From positions 16,189 to 80,188 of the forward strand of contig PAQH01000126.1 of the NCBI GenBank assembly GCA_002709225.1: DNA of 64,000 bases, given 5' to 3'. Position 1 is the stretch's first letter; each line of letters begins with the position of its first letter. The notes beneath the pieces are model-generated. The model ran no database searches. It saw only the letters and a list, made by a program, of their open reading frames with translations, and had not been told where the DNA came from. Of this stretch, positions 28,591-38,443 are shown in pieces. The position numbers were made by a program, and so were the translations under genes. The DNA comes from Planctomycetaceae bacterium. Its GTDB lineage: Bacteria; Planctomycetota; Planctomycetia; Pirellulales; Pirellulaceae.

Positions 28591-30024
28591 CTAGGACGTT
28601 TGCGGTGCATTGAGGTCGAAGATCTCAGGTCCCACATGGTCCGTGACGACGTGTCCAAAGAGTGTGTGAGCGCTCGCGTCGTAGATCGTAACGGGTAGCA
28701 GGTGCCCTGCCTGACGCTGGTTTCCGTCCCAGACGACGATACGATCGCAGTGAGTGCGCCCCGTCATCTGAATGACGTGCCCTCCACTGGGGTGTCGCAA
28801 TTCGCGTTTACTGGGACCCTCAACAAGGACATCGATAGTGCGTCCTAGGAATACTTGATTGTCGGCTTCGCTGATTTGGTTTTGCAGGGCCAGCAGATCC
28901 TGATTCCGACGTTGTTTCACTTCCCGTGGCACGTCATCTGGCAGTTGATCGGCCGCTTTGGTGCCGGGCCTTTCGCTGTACTTGAAGATGAAACTATTCT
29001 TGAATCGGTACTTGTTTACCGCGGCGACGGATTTGTCGAAATCGTCTTCGGTTTCACCACAGAATCCCACGATGAAATCGCTCGAGATGGCAGTCCCGGG
29101 AATCGTCTCACGAATTCGTGTCATCATTTCGTCGTAGATCTCCAAGGTGTACCCCCGTTTCATCCGCTGCAAAACACGGTTTGATCCACTTTGCAGCGGA
29201 AGGTGCAGATAGGGGGAGACCTTGGGAAGATCGCGTATTGCGTGTAGCAAGTCATCGGTCATGTCACGGGGGTAGTTAGTGACGAATTTCAAGCGTTCGA
29301 TACCATCGATCTGGTGCAGACGCACTAACAAGTCCGACAGACGCGTTATTGTGTCACCGGATTGATGGCGGTAGCTATTGACCGTTTGACCCAGCAGGAT
29401 AAGTTCACGGGTTCCTTGGTCGGCCAGCACGCGTGCTTCAGCTTCGATTTGTTCCGGGGCGCGACCTTGTTCCGGGCCACGCGTGTTTGGCACCACACAG
29501 TAGGTGCAGAATTTATCGCAACCGATCTGGATCCGCAGGTAAGCCTGATACGGTGAAGATCGCATGTCGGGGTCGCGCAAGGGATCGAAAGTCTCATGAC
29601 TACGTTTGATTTCCTCGAGCGACCCATCTCGGCGGCCTAGTCCGACCGCAAGTTGTTTTTCTTTGCCGGAGCGGGATTCCTCAATCAGCCTGGGTATTTC
29701 CTGCAATTGGCCAGGCCCCACCACAAAATCGACATAGGGAGCGCGCCCAAAAATCAGCTGCTGGTCTTTTTGGGCCATGCACCCCATCACACCGATGGTG
29801 ACATCAGGGTGTCGTTGCTTGTGGTCTTTGAGCTTTCCCCGTGAGCCGTAGGTTTTTTCTTCGGCTTGCTGTCGAACACTGCAAGTGTTGAACAGTACCG
29901 TATCCGCCTGTTGAGGCTGGTTGGTTAGTTCGTAACCCTGACGGCGCAGATTAGCCACCACCATTTCACTGTCCAGCATGTTCATCTGGCAGCCAACGGT
30001 TTCAATGTACAGTCGTTTGGGCAT
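28591..30024 (-). CDS. miaB: tRNA-2-methylthio-N6-dimethylallyladenosine synthase
   Basis: Radical-SAM methylthiotransferase acting on i6A37 of tRNAs that read UNN codons. 477 residues: UPF0004 domain with cluster ligands Cys12, Cys48 and Cys82 (VGCQMN, FNTCSVR, GVMGCMAQ), radical-SAM cluster CDKFCTYC (Cys169, 173, 176), then a C-terminal TRAM domain (about 380-450, GRTIDVLVEGPSKR). The combination is that of MiaB rather than RimO or MtaB. It lies alone, downstream of the SRPBCC gene on the same strand, 117 bases away. Confidence 0.96.
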   Translation of the reverse strand: MPKRLYIETVGCQMNMLDSEMVVANLRRQGYELTNQPQQADTVLFNTCSVRQQAEEKTYGSRGKLKDHKQRHPDVTIGVMGCMAQKDQQLIFGRAPYVDFVVGPGQLQEIPRLIEESRSGKEKQLAVGLGRRDGSLEEIKRSHETFDPLRDPDMRSSPYQAYLRIQIGCDKFCTYCVVPNTRGPEQGRAPEQIEAEARVLADQGTRELILLGQTVNSYRHQSGDTITRLSDLLVRLHQIDGIERLKFVTNYPRDMTDDLLHAIRDLPKVSPYLHLPLQSGSNRVLQRMKRGYTLEIYDEMMTRIRETIPGTAISSDFIVGFCGETEDDFDKSVAAVNKYRFKNSFIFKYSERPGTKAADQLPDDVPREVKQRRNQDLLALQNQISEADNQVFLGRTIDVLVEGPSKRELRHPSGGHVIQMTGRTHCDRIVVWDGNQRQAGHLLPVTIYDASAHTLFGHVVTDHVGPEIFDLNAPQTS

Positions 30025-30141
30025 CGTGGCGCAACTTCAAACTCGCGAGTCAAACTATGTCAGGCCAATATTGAACAACCATCCTACCGCGCCGAGCGGC
30101 AGAGCGAAGCGGGGCTTTCGCATGAGGTGGGTAGAAGGTGT

Positions 30142-30708
30142 TCAGGGTGTTGGACGCGACATGGGACCAGCGCAGTCATGAAACAACCTAGAGAGGGCTG
30201 CCTGGCGGAAGTGGAAAATTCTTCGCAGGTCGTGTTTTACGAAAAGGCTGTGGATCAGTACGCCACCGGGAACACGGTAATCGACGATGTCGCGAACGAG
30301 GGTGTCGGGGCCAGCTTCCAGAAAAGTGTGCTCATGGTGCCAACGACGATAGGGACCTTTTAATTGTTCATCGACAAAACGGAAAGGTGGTTCCCACTCG
30401 CGGATTCTAGTTTTCCAACGCAGCGGGAGGCCATGTAGACGCAAACGGTAGTCGATCAAGGTGCCGGTTTGAATGTCGAGGGGACGGGAGGCGAGTACCG
30501 CGAAGTGGAGCCAGGCAGGAGTGATCCGTTCCAGTTGAAACGCATCGGCAAAAAAGGCGAAAACATCCGCCCGTGGTCCTGGCAGAGTCTGTTCCGCTAC
30601 CAGCTGAAACTCTCCGGGCACTTCACGACTGGGGCCAATCGAGAGGGTTGGCTCGGCGCCAAGGGGCGGCCGGGTTGGCGAATTCGTGGACAGGGGTTTG
30701 GTAGCCAT
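30142..30708 (-). CDS. SRPBCC-family ligand-binding (cyclase/dehydrase-like) protein
   Basis: 188 residues. After a Pro/Ser-rich N-terminus (about 1-32) the START/Bet v1-like fold begins FQLVAEQTLPGPRADVFAFFADAFQLERITP, with a following conserved GTLIDYRLRLHGLPLRWKTRI and FVDEQLKGPYRRWHHEHTF. These are the hallmarks of the polyketide cyclase/dehydrase-like SRPBCC proteins that bind small hydrophobic ligands. The true ligand is unknown. It is divergent from ribH. Confidence 0.85.
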   Translation of the reverse strand: MATKPLSTNSPTRPPLGAEPTLSIGPSREVPGEFQLVAEQTLPGPRADVFAFFADAFQLERITPAWLHFAVLASRPLDIQTGTLIDYRLRLHGLPLRWKTRIREWEPPFRFVDEQLKGPYRRWHHEHTFLEAGPDTLVRDIVDYRVPGGVLIHSLFVKHDLRRIFHFRQAALSRLFHDCAGPMSRPTP

Positions 30709-30917
30709 AGAGTCGCATTTTGCCTTGCATCCTGAAAATTGACTAGTGTTAAAGCAATGTTTGATGCCGGAAATGAACTGACCCGTCGGGCCAGAACTGG
30801 CTGTGTTGCTTTCAAGGGGCGTTGGTTCAACGGGTAGGGTTGGGTATACAGGGGCCAGAGTGGCTCTCGCACGCGGAGAGGCACGGTGTTTGTAGATTTG
30901 GAGAGGGAAGGCGATTC

Positions 30918-31397
30918 ATGCCCGAGACATGGGAAGGCGAACTGATTGGCGGGGAGTCTCGATTCGCAGTGGTGGTTTCTCGCTACAACGAATCCATTAC
31001 GGCGCGCCTGCTGGAGGGAGCCCTGCAGACTCTGGCGGCGGCAGGGGTGAGCGAAGACGCGGTCCAGGTAGCGTGGGTGCCGGGAGCCTGGGAGATTCCA
31101 CTGATTGCTGGCAGGTTTGCCCGCTCGGGAGACTACGCCGGCGTGATCTGTCTGGGAGCGGTCATTCGGGGTGAAACGACACATGACCAGTACATTAACC
31201 AACAAGTCACTGAGAGTCTGGGACGTGTCGCGTTAGAGGCGGACGTTCCCGTCGGGTTTGGCCTGCTGACTTGCAACTCGCTCGAGCAGGCGATCCAGCG
31301 AGCGGGGGGCACTGTTGGAAACAAAGGTGTCGAGTGCGCTGAAGCGGTATTGCGGATGGCTGATTTGATGAGCCGGTTGCCGTCACAGCCTCGCTGA
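30918..31397 (+). CDS. ribH: 6,7-dimethyl-8-ribityllumazine synthase
   Basis: Condenses 5-amino-6-ribitylaminouracil with 3,4-dihydroxy-2-butanone 4-phosphate, penultimate riboflavin step. 159 residues from ATG 30918 with a GGGAAGG site. Motifs: VVVSRYNESIT (with the aromatic-ring-binding region), WVPGAWEIPL, CLGAVIRGETTHDQYI including the catalytic His, and GLLTCNSLEQA with NKGVECAEAVL. It forms the usual ribH-nusB pair. No FMN riboswitch is visible upstream. Confidence 0.96.
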   Translation: MPETWEGELIGGESRFAVVVSRYNESITARLLEGALQTLAAAGVSEDAVQVAWVPGAWEIPLIAGRFARSGDYAGVICLGAVIRGETTHDQYINQQVTESLGRVALEADVPVGFGLLTCNSLEQAIQRAGGTVGNKGVECAEAVLRMADLMSRLPSQPR

Positions 31398-31531
31398 AGT
31401 ACATTTGCCCAGCCGTCTCCATTATCCGTACGTTAGGCGGCGTGCGACGTGGTCAGTTTGGTTCGCGCGAGTTCCTTTTTGTTGTTTTTCGGGACCGGCT
31501 GCCCGTGTGGAGCGGCCGGTGCAAGGCCGCA

Positions 31532-31939
31532 ATGAGTCGTCGTTCACGAGCCCGAGAGGTGGTGTTGCAAGTGCTTTATCAGGAGGACTTGAATCCTGAT
31601 GCGCTGCAGAGTGTGACGGACGACTTTCTCACGAGCCGACTGCGCGGCGATGCGGAACTGATCGCGTTTGCCAGATCTTTGCTTGCGGGGGTTCGGTCCC
31701 AGGCCGCGTCGCTCGACACGCTCCTCGAAGAACATACGGAGAATTGGCAATTGAGCCGAATGGCGGCAACCGACCGCAATGTACTTCGTCTGGCAGCGTT
31801 TGAGATTCTCCATGCGGATACACCAGGTCCCGTGGTGATCGACGAAGCCGTTGAATTAGCGCGTCGATTTGGTACGCGTCAATCTTCAAGGTTTGTCAAC
31901 GGCGTATTGGATCGCGTGCTACGTGAATCTCTGAAGTGA
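31532..31939 (+). CDS. nusB: Transcription antitermination factor NusB
   Basis: 135 residues from ATG 31532, with AAGG seven bases upstream; an open frame to 31442 has no site. It starts SRRSRAREVVLQVLYQ, the NusB arginine-rich box A-binding helix, and contains WQLSRMAATDRNVLRLAAFEI and the ending RFVNGVLDRVLRE. It binds boxA RNA with NusE (S10) in rRNA antitermination. Follows ribH by 134 bases, the standard order. Confidence 0.95.
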   Translation: MSRRSRAREVVLQVLYQEDLNPDALQSVTDDFLTSRLRGDAELIAFARSLLAGVRSQAASLDTLLEEHTENWQLSRMAATDRNVLRLAAFEILHADTPGPVVIDEAVELARRFGTRQSSRFVNGVLDRVLRESLK

Positions 31940-32090
31940 AGCTTGGCTCGCAGAGTGCCATGACGTTGCGGTGAGCGCGGCGACCGTGCTGCCTTTGGTG
32001 GCCTATATTAGGGCCCACGACAGCCTCTCGCAGGGACGGTAAAATGCGTTCACGTTGAGTTGCCCAATGCCTATGGCCGGAGCGGAATGG

Positions 32091-33008
32091 ATGGGTTTTT
32101 TTGATCGAATAAAACGCGGATTGGAGAAAACCGCGACAGTCCTCAGTACGGATATTCGTGATCTCTTCAAAGCGGAAGGAAGGCTGGTCGATGATGCCTT
32201 CCTGGGTGAGATATTCGCCATTCTCGTGAAGACCGATATGGGTGGTGGGCCCGCGACGGAGATTCGTGATCAAATTCGCGCTGATTTTCGCGGCCGCGTG
32301 ATCGAAATGTCCGAAGCGTTCGATGTGATCAAGACAAAGGTGAGCGAGTTGTTGGCACAGCCACCCCAACCGCTGCGGTTTGCCGAGAACGGGCCGACGG
32401 TGATCATGGTGGTCGGTGTGAACGGTTCCGGCAAGACAACTTCGATTGCCAAATTAGCGACGCTCTGCAAAAGCCAGGGTAAGCACGTTGTGTTGGGGGC
32501 GGCGGATACATTTCGGGCTGCTGCTGTTGAGCAGTTGACGGTTTGGTCACAACGAATCGGCGTCGATATTGTGACCGGCGCCGCGAACAGTGACCCCGCG
32601 AGTGTTGCCCACCGAGCAGTTGCCAAGGCAGTCGAGGAAAATGCAGGCGTGTGCATCATTGATACAGCGGGGCGCCTGCAGACGCAGGTGAATTTGATGC
32701 GTGAGTTGGAGAAAATCCAGCGTGTCGTAGGGTCTCAGATTCCCGCAGCGCCGCATGAGGTATTGTTGGTCCTGGATGCCACCGCGGGACAAAACGGTGT
32801 CAGCCAGGCGCGGGGGTTCTCTGAGGCGGCGGGATGTACGGGGATTGTGCTCGCCAAACTGGACGGTACTGCCAAAGGAGGCGTGGTCATTCCCATCCGA
32901 CAGCAGTTTGACTTACCCGTTGTATTCGTTGGTGTAGGCGAGCAGCCAGATGATTTGGTGATCTTCGATGTCGAGCGGTTTGTCGACGCTTTGTTTGCGG
33001 AAGTCTAA
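32091..33008 (+). CDS. ftsY: Signal recognition particle receptor FtsY
   Basis: SRP-receptor GTPase that docks ribosome-SRP complexes at the membrane. 305 residues from ATG 32091 (GGAG eight bases upstream). The N-domain begins MGFFDRIKRGLEKT; the acidic A domain of Escherichia coli is absent, as in many phyla. NG-domain motifs: G1 GVNGSGKTT (109-117), DTFRAAAVEQL, G3 DTAGRLQTQ, G4-like AKLDGTAKGG, and closing GVGEQPDDL. Ends a ribH-nusB-ftsY series. Confidence 0.96.
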   Translation: MGFFDRIKRGLEKTATVLSTDIRDLFKAEGRLVDDAFLGEIFAILVKTDMGGGPATEIRDQIRADFRGRVIEMSEAFDVIKTKVSELLAQPPQPLRFAENGPTVIMVVGVNGSGKTTSIAKLATLCKSQGKHVVLGAADTFRAAAVEQLTVWSQRIGVDIVTGAANSDPASVAHRAVAKAVEENAGVCIIDTAGRLQTQVNLMRELEKIQRVVGSQIPAAPHEVLLVLDATAGQNGVSQARGFSEAAGCTGIVLAKLDGTAKGGVVIPIRQQFDLPVVFVGVGEQPDDLVIFDVERFVDALFAEV

Positions 33009-33126
33009 GGTGTGGTCCGCTCGATCTGCGTCCAGTCCGCGCTACCCAGCGAGATGCGCGAGCGGACCTTTGGGCGTTCTCTGACCAACTGTGCGTCGCG
33101 TACCGAAGACTGCTACAATAAGTGCC

Positions 33127-33330
33127 ATGGCCCAGCAAGCGAAAAAACAGCGACGATCGCGTGTTCCCAGTAAGGGGGGAGCGGTGGCCGCCGAAGATTT
33201 ACTGGAACGGATCGACCAGCACTACCACCACTTGAATGCCGGATTAGACGCATTGGAGGCGCGGTTGAAAGCGAACCGCGACGTGGACGATATTGCTGTG
33301 TCGAAGTTGGTTCGACGCAAGCCGCGCTAG
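33127..33330 (+). CDS. Small basic conserved protein of unknown function
   Basis: 67 residues from ATG 33127, 118 bases after ftsY. A Lys/Arg-rich N-terminus (AKKQRRSRVPSK) leads into a helix AAEDLLERIDQHYHHLNAGLDALEARLKAN and a basic end. Heptad-like spacing suggests a short coiled coil. The size recalls XseB but the composition does not match. Coding potential is inferred from clean helix periodicity and position. Confidence 0.5.
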   Translation: MAQQAKKQRRSRVPSKGGAVAAEDLLERIDQHYHHLNAGLDALEARLKANRDVDDIAVSKLVRRKPR

Positions 33331-33344
33331 CACGCTGCTAGTCG

Positions 33345-35651
33345 TCAGGAGGTACCTTCCTCGGTGAGTTCAGGCTGTGGGCGTAGGGTCTGACGTTCCG
33401 TGGAATTGGTTATTAAGGTTGCTCGCGGCAGGTGTCCCGGAGGTTCGATTGGGCCGGGCGTCCGTTTGTTCTTGCGTGTTTCCACGGTGAGCCGCAGCAC
33501 GACAAACCACAAGAGCGTCACGGTAAGCAGCATTCCGAGCAATGCCAAGACGCCTTCACGTACGAGCTGATTTCCCAGCTGCCGGACGGGATCGATGGCA
33601 CCACCCTCCTTCTCTTGCACCATGACAATCAGATCGGTCACTTGCCCCGCTGCCGAGGAACTTGTGTTCGATGCCGAAAGGCGGACACGCTCGATAGCGG
33701 CAATCCACGTCTCCTGTTGGTCGGGCGCCTGCTCTGCAGCGGAGAGTGGGTCGCGATACTGGTAATTCCAGTCTTGTGCGATTCGATTGAGTTGTTCGCG
33801 TGACACTTCAAACTGGCGCGTATCCTGGATCGGCGCATCGGGGTCGTCGCTATTGCCAGTTTGTAGGGGGTGTTGCAAGATGACCCCTGCGTTGTCGCCG
33901 CGCCGGCCATCAATTAGTACCGCAAAGCGGTCGAGTGGTTGTGTTTGGGTTTCGGTTTGTTGGGGCTGTTCTTGCCCGAGAAACTCAAAGCCGCCGATTC
34001 TCACGGTGAACACGAGGACACCTGTAAATTTGCCGCTACCATCGGGATGCTCAAAAATGGGCGTCGAGATACCAATTTTCCAAGTCCTTGTCGTCGTGCT
34101 CTGGAAAGCAGCCGACAGGTGAGACCTTTCAATGTGAGAGACCTCAGGGGGCCGGATTTGTTTATCAGACAGGTCGTTTGGGCCTCCGTGAAAATAGGTG
34201 CGGTAGGCGAAGTTCTTGCCCACGGATTGCGAGCGAATGGCAGGATTATCGTAGGCAACCGCCACGATGGTGCCGGCCGCATCGAGGGCAAAGAGACTTG
34301 CGAATCGAGGTTGTAGTCCTTTTTCTTGATCCGATCGCAGGTAGAACTGCAGTCGCTGGTTCAAATACTCGCGTAGCTGCAGTCTGTCGACGTTCTCGGA
34401 AAAGGCAGAACGAAGTGTGGCGAAAGCTGTTGCGTCGGGTTGCAGCGTAGCGATTTGCTTGAGGGACTCTGAGCGTCGCACTTTGTGGAACCGCTCATGA
34501 AATGTGGGTTCACCGGCCTCTTGTGTTGCGATCTCAAAATACCGCTTGATTTCATCTTCAAGGCGTCTGGCAATGTGGAAAGCTGCGAACCTATTGCTTT
34601 CGTACGCCCGCCGCCTGATTGCGTCGGTTGATTGGTCGGTTGCCTGTTGATAGCCACGCCAGGCAAAGATGGTCATCAAGCACAGGAGGACCAGGGGGCC
34701 GACGACGCCCAGTACCATCAGTGGACGCCGCAACCGCGTACGAGATCGAACACGCAGAGCATCGAGGATCTGCTCGATTGTTGCGTAGCGGTCGTTGGGG
34801 TCGTGGGCCAGGCACCGTTGCACGATCTCTGCCAACGGCCGGTCGAGCATCCCGCGGAGTGCGAGGTCGGCGCTGATCGGTGGTGAGGATTTCAGTAACG
34901 CTTGATATTGCTCCAACCGTTGCGGAAGATCCCCCGAGGCGTCGATGGCATCGACTACCTCGTCATTGCGATAGGGTGGCTTACCAGTGAGCATGGTATA
35001 CAGCAGCGCGCCCAACGCGTAGACGTCCCAGCCGGGGTTGGGGTTTGCCGCCAGGCTGGCCTGTTCGGGAGCCATGAAAAACAGTGTGCCCAATGCCGGG
35101 GATTGTTCTGAGGAAAGGCGTGACTGTCCAAAGTCGGCGAGCCGCGGTTTGTGATCTTCGTCGAGAAGAATGTTGGCCGGCTTAATATCACAATGCAGGA
35201 CTCCCTTCCCATGGGCGTGCTGTAAACCCACCGCAATTTCACGAAACAGCTCAACCGCTTCGCTGACCGATAGTGGACCACTCTTCTGGAGATAGTCGTC
35301 CAAGGAGCCGTTTTCCACGTACTCCATCACATAGTAGGGCGGGTTGGCATTCCAGCCGACATCCAGTAGCTGGACGACGTAGCGGTCGGCAGCCAGAAAA
35401 ACCAGTTTTTCTGTTTCTCGATCCAACAGTGACCAGTCCAGGCCACTCTGGTGCAGGTAGAACTTGATCGCTACTTTACGGCGGGTGGTGGTATCGACGC
35501 CAATCCAGACTTCACCGTAGGCACCGCTTCCGAGGAAGTGTTGTAGTTCATAGCCCGGGACCTCGGCCGGAGGCCTGGCGCGGCGCAGGCTCAAGTCCTT
35601 CGTGCGCTCAAGGTCTTTGCTGGATTGCTGCTCTGTCCGATCGCCGACCAT
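33345..35651 (-). CDS. Receptor-type Ser/Thr protein kinase with extracytoplasmic sensor
   Basis: 768 residues from ATG 35651; an earlier start at 35741 would add 30 residues of poor composition. Kinase domain (about 32-300): glycine loop LGSGAYGEVW, Lys63 in VAIKFY, catalytic loop HCDIKPAN (153-160; a non-RD kinase with Cys before Asp), DFG (173-175), APEQ. TM1 about 310-330. A large outside region (about 335-700) contains TYFHGGPND and VGKNFAYRTYF, as in Cache-type sensors, and is followed by TM2 (about 704-723) and a Pro-rich tail. It probably senses a small ligand outside the cytoplasm (inference). It is downstream of, and on the same strand as, the DEAD-box gene. Confidence 0.9.
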   Translation of the reverse strand: MVGDRTEQQSSKDLERTKDLSLRRARPPAEVPGYELQHFLGSGAYGEVWIGVDTTTRRKVAIKFYLHQSGLDWSLLDRETEKLVFLAADRYVVQLLDVGWNANPPYYVMEYVENGSLDDYLQKSGPLSVSEAVELFREIAVGLQHAHGKGVLHCDIKPANILLDEDHKPRLADFGQSRLSSEQSPALGTLFFMAPEQASLAANPNPGWDVYALGALLYTMLTGKPPYRNDEVVDAIDASGDLPQRLEQYQALLKSSPPISADLALRGMLDRPLAEIVQRCLAHDPNDRYATIEQILDALRVRSRTRLRRPLMVLGVVGPLVLLCLMTIFAWRGYQQATDQSTDAIRRRAYESNRFAAFHIARRLEDEIKRYFEIATQEAGEPTFHERFHKVRRSESLKQIATLQPDATAFATLRSAFSENVDRLQLREYLNQRLQFYLRSDQEKGLQPRFASLFALDAAGTIVAVAYDNPAIRSQSVGKNFAYRTYFHGGPNDLSDKQIRPPEVSHIERSHLSAAFQSTTTRTWKIGISTPIFEHPDGSGKFTGVLVFTVRIGGFEFLGQEQPQQTETQTQPLDRFAVLIDGRRGDNAGVILQHPLQTGNSDDPDAPIQDTRQFEVSREQLNRIAQDWNYQYRDPLSAAEQAPDQQETWIAAIERVRLSASNTSSSAAGQVTDLIVMVQEKEGGAIDPVRQLGNQLVREGVLALLGMLLTVTLLWFVVLRLTVETRKNKRTPGPIEPPGHLPRATLITNSTERQTLRPQPELTEEGTS

Positions 35652-35762
35652 ACCGGGTATCGTAACACATCGAGTCTGAAGTGTGGGGCCAGACGTGTGG
35701 AGTGCCCCGTGGGGCCGCCGGGGCACCACGGCCGGAAGCACCTCTTGTCTGCCCTGACAGGA

Positions 35763-37013
35763 TCAGAGTGCGCGGCGGTAGCGTTTGGGCGGACGTCGCA
35801 GCATTTCCGCGGGTGGCTCACGTTTCGGTTGAGCACTGGCGGTGGATTCGGCGGGGGCCGCCATTCCAGTGATTCCCTCGATGTCATCTCGGACCAGTTC
35901 GCGGTTGATCCGCTGTTCAATCTTTGTCAGTTCTGAGCCCTCGTCCGGGGAGACGAACGTGAAAGCGACACCTTCTCGTCCCATCCGGCCGGTACGACCT
36001 ACGCGATGGACATAGTCATCACTAAACTGGGGAGTGTCGTAATTTACGATGTGAGAAATATTGCTGACGTCGATTCCCCGACCGACGACGTCAGTTGCGA
36101 TCAGGTATGTCAGCTTACCGGATCGGAAAGCACCCATCACACGATCTCGCGCGCCCTGCGCCAGGTCGCCATGAATGCAACCCAGGTTGTCGAATTGTTT
36201 GTTGAGTCTCTGAAAGATCCGCTCAGTTCCTCGCTTGGTGCGGCAGAAGACAATTGCTTGCTGAGGTTGCTCACGTTTCAGTAACTCGACGAGCAGTTCA
36301 AATTTGCGGTCGTTTTCAACCGTAAAATAATACTGATCGATGGTCTCGACGGTGATTTCTTTAGGGCAAAAGTTGAGCGTCTCGGGTTCATACATGTAGC
36401 GTTTGGCAAGACGCAGAATAGGCGGTGGAAGCGTGGCACTGAACAACATCGTCTGGCGGTCTTCAGGACACCGGCGGAGAATCTTCTCGATGTCAGGGCG
36501 AAAGCCGATGTCGAGCATGCGGTCGGCTTCGTCGAGTACGACGCACCAGAGGTCTTTGAGCACCAGTGAGCCACGCTGTATGTGGTCAATGACCCGCCCC
36601 GGTGTGCCGACTACGATTTCGACGCCACGCCGGAGTTTCTCGATTTGCCCACGGATGGGTTTGCCACCGTAAACTGCCAGCGAGCGTGCTTGTGTGCCGT
36701 GCGACAGTTTGCGAATTTCCTGGTCCACCTGGACGGCCAGCTCTCGTGTCGGACAGAGAATCAGGGCTTGCGGATGAGCGGTTTCACCGGGAGGATCTAG
36801 CAGGTCGATGATCGGGATCGCGAAGGCCGCTGTTTTCCCGGTGCCCGTTTGAGCTTGCCCGATCACATCGTAACCGTCGATGGCTCGGGGAATCAGACCA
36901 CCTTGAATCGGGGTGGGGGCGTTGTAACCTGCCTTGACGAGGGCCTCACGCATAGGTTGCGAAAGGTCCATTTCTTCAAAACTGGCGTTCGGTTCTACGG
37001 TTTCTTTTGCCAA
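35763..37013 (-). CDS. DEAD-box ATP-dependent RNA helicase
   Basis: 416 residues. The start is TTG 37013; an in-frame stop two codons earlier rules out a longer form, and the conserved Phe of the Q motif excludes the internal ATG at 36971. Motifs in order: FEEMDLSQPMREALVKAGY and PTPIQ (Q motif), AQTGTGKT (I), PTRELAVQ (Ia), TPGR (Ib), DEAD (II), SATL (III), the IV-VI series including ATDVVGRGID and HRVGRTGR. The basic, Pro-rich tail (about 385-416) is short. It belongs to the RhlE/CshA-like group (ribosome assembly or RNA turnover). Confidence 0.95.
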   Translation of the reverse strand: MAKETVEPNASFEEMDLSQPMREALVKAGYNAPTPIQGGLIPRAIDGYDVIGQAQTGTGKTAAFAIPIIDLLDPPGETAHPQALILCPTRELAVQVDQEIRKLSHGTQARSLAVYGGKPIRGQIEKLRRGVEIVVGTPGRVIDHIQRGSLVLKDLWCVVLDEADRMLDIGFRPDIEKILRRCPEDRQTMLFSATLPPPILRLAKRYMYEPETLNFCPKEITVETIDQYYFTVENDRKFELLVELLKREQPQQAIVFCRTKRGTERIFQRLNKQFDNLGCIHGDLAQGARDRVMGAFRSGKLTYLIATDVVGRGIDVSNISHIVNYDTPQFSDDYVHRVGRTGRMGREGVAFTFVSPDEGSELTKIEQRINRELVRDDIEGITGMAAPAESTASAQPKREPPAEMLRRPPKRYRRAL

Positions 37014-37408
37014 TTCCTAGATTGCTCCGACTGTGGTGTGGTGCTCGAAAGTTAGCACTCGAACTGGAGGTGGTCAACGGCCGATTTTCATAGTCCGGCA
37101 GTGGCTTAAGGGCAGGAGCGGTCGCTGATAACTTGCAGATCAGTGTGACGCCAGCCCGGGCGGTAGGCGCCAGCGCCTCCGTGAAGCAAGTTCGCATCGG
37201 CTGTGGCTCGGACTTGGCGTCGATTCGCAAGTAATTGTTATGAAAAGACTTGTGGAAATCGTGCTGGACCTCTGCGTCATGGCGGAAGCGGTGGTGGCAA
37301 AGTGTGTTCCCTGGCATTTCGGTAGGGGTCGGACAGGCTTGGCGTGCTATTCAGCTGCGTTCACCACCCGCATAATTCGGGAATTCGAGTTTCAGGAGAG
37401 GAGCAGCA
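37014..37408. other. Divergent intergenic gap
   Basis: A 395-base gap between the helicase gene and the metal-hydrolase-like gene on opposite strands. I see no supported gene, repeat or clear promoter. Confidence 0.4.
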
Positions 37409-38443
37409 ATGCGAGCGTTTATATGGATATTTCTGGTTGTGCACCTGATTGGCGTTGCTGTCGGCAGGGTGCCGGGACAAGAACCGGAGACGATTCTGGA
37501 GAATCCGTTGCGTGGTGCAATCGATTTTCATGTGCATTCAGGGCCGGACAGCTTTACCCGCAGTATGACCGATCTGGAAGTGGCTCGCTTGGCGCGAGAT
37601 CGAGGCATGCGTGCACTGGTACTGAAAAATCATTTTACGATGACAGCGGATCGTGCTTGGTTGGCGGAACGCTTGAGCGGAATGCGGTGTTTCGGCGGTA
37701 TTGTTCTCAATCGCAGTGTGGGGGGAGTCAATCTGGAAGCCGTACGAAGGATGGTGACCTTTACCGGAAATCGTGGGCGAGTGGTCTGGCTGCCAACGTT
37801 TGATGCGGAAAACCACGTGCGGCGTTTTCAACAGGACCGGCCGTTTGTGTCCGTTGTGGAACAAGGAGAGCCGGTCGCCGCGGTGCGCAGCTTGTTCAAG
37901 TTGATCGAGCAGCACCAGCTCGTACTGGAAACGGGTCACTCGTCGGCCTCGGAGTGCCTGATCTTGATACGAGCCGCCCGCGCTGCGGGCGTAGAGAAAA
38001 TCCTGGTGACCCATGCAATGGCTGACCCGGTTACGATGTCGATCGAGCAAATGCGTCAGGCGGCAGCCCTCGGCGCGAAACTGGAATGCGTCTGGCTGAC
38101 CAACCTGCAGGGGCCTCGTTCCCATTTGGCGAGCATGCGCCACTGGAAGCACGTTCCCACACAGGTCTATGCGGAGGCCATTGCGGAAGTGGGGGCAGAG
38201 CATTTTGTGCTGGCGTCGGATCTTGGGCAGTACCTGAATCCTGTCCACACCGATGGACTCAAAGCTTTCGTGATCGGTTTGCGAAAAGCCGGGATCGATC
38301 AGGGCCAGATTGATCGCATGGTGAAACAGAACCCGGCGGAATTATTGGGGTTGTCCAAGGTCCGTGGTGGGGTTGCCAACGGAAAGGCCGGTCGGCAGCC
38401 TGCGGACACGCCAGACGCTCGTTCGCGCCGACGATCAATGTGA
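37409..38443 (+). CDS. Secreted DUF6282-like metal-dependent hydrolase
   Basis: 344 residues from ATG 37409 (AGGAG seven bases upstream), signal peptide about 1-22. DFHVHSGPD supplies the HxH metal motif of amidohydrolase/PHP-like barrels; further likely ligands are in LVLKNHFT, LVLETGHSS, ILVTHAMAD and FVLASDLGQ, the series of strand-end His/Asp residues expected for a binuclear TIM-barrel site. A basic tail follows. The substrate is unknown. Confidence 0.82.
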   Translation: MRAFIWIFLVVHLIGVAVGRVPGQEPETILENPLRGAIDFHVHSGPDSFTRSMTDLEVARLARDRGMRALVLKNHFTMTADRAWLAERLSGMRCFGGIVLNRSVGGVNLEAVRRMVTFTGNRGRVVWLPTFDAENHVRRFQQDRPFVSVVEQGEPVAAVRSLFKLIEQHQLVLETGHSSASECLILIRAARAAGVEKILVTHAMADPVTMSIEQMRQAAALGAKLECVWLTNLQGPRSHLASMRHWKHVPTQVYAEAIAEVGAEHFVLASDLGQYLNPVHTDGLKAFVIGLRKAGIDQGQIDRMVKQNPAELLGLSKVRGGVANGKAGRQPADTPDARSRRRSM

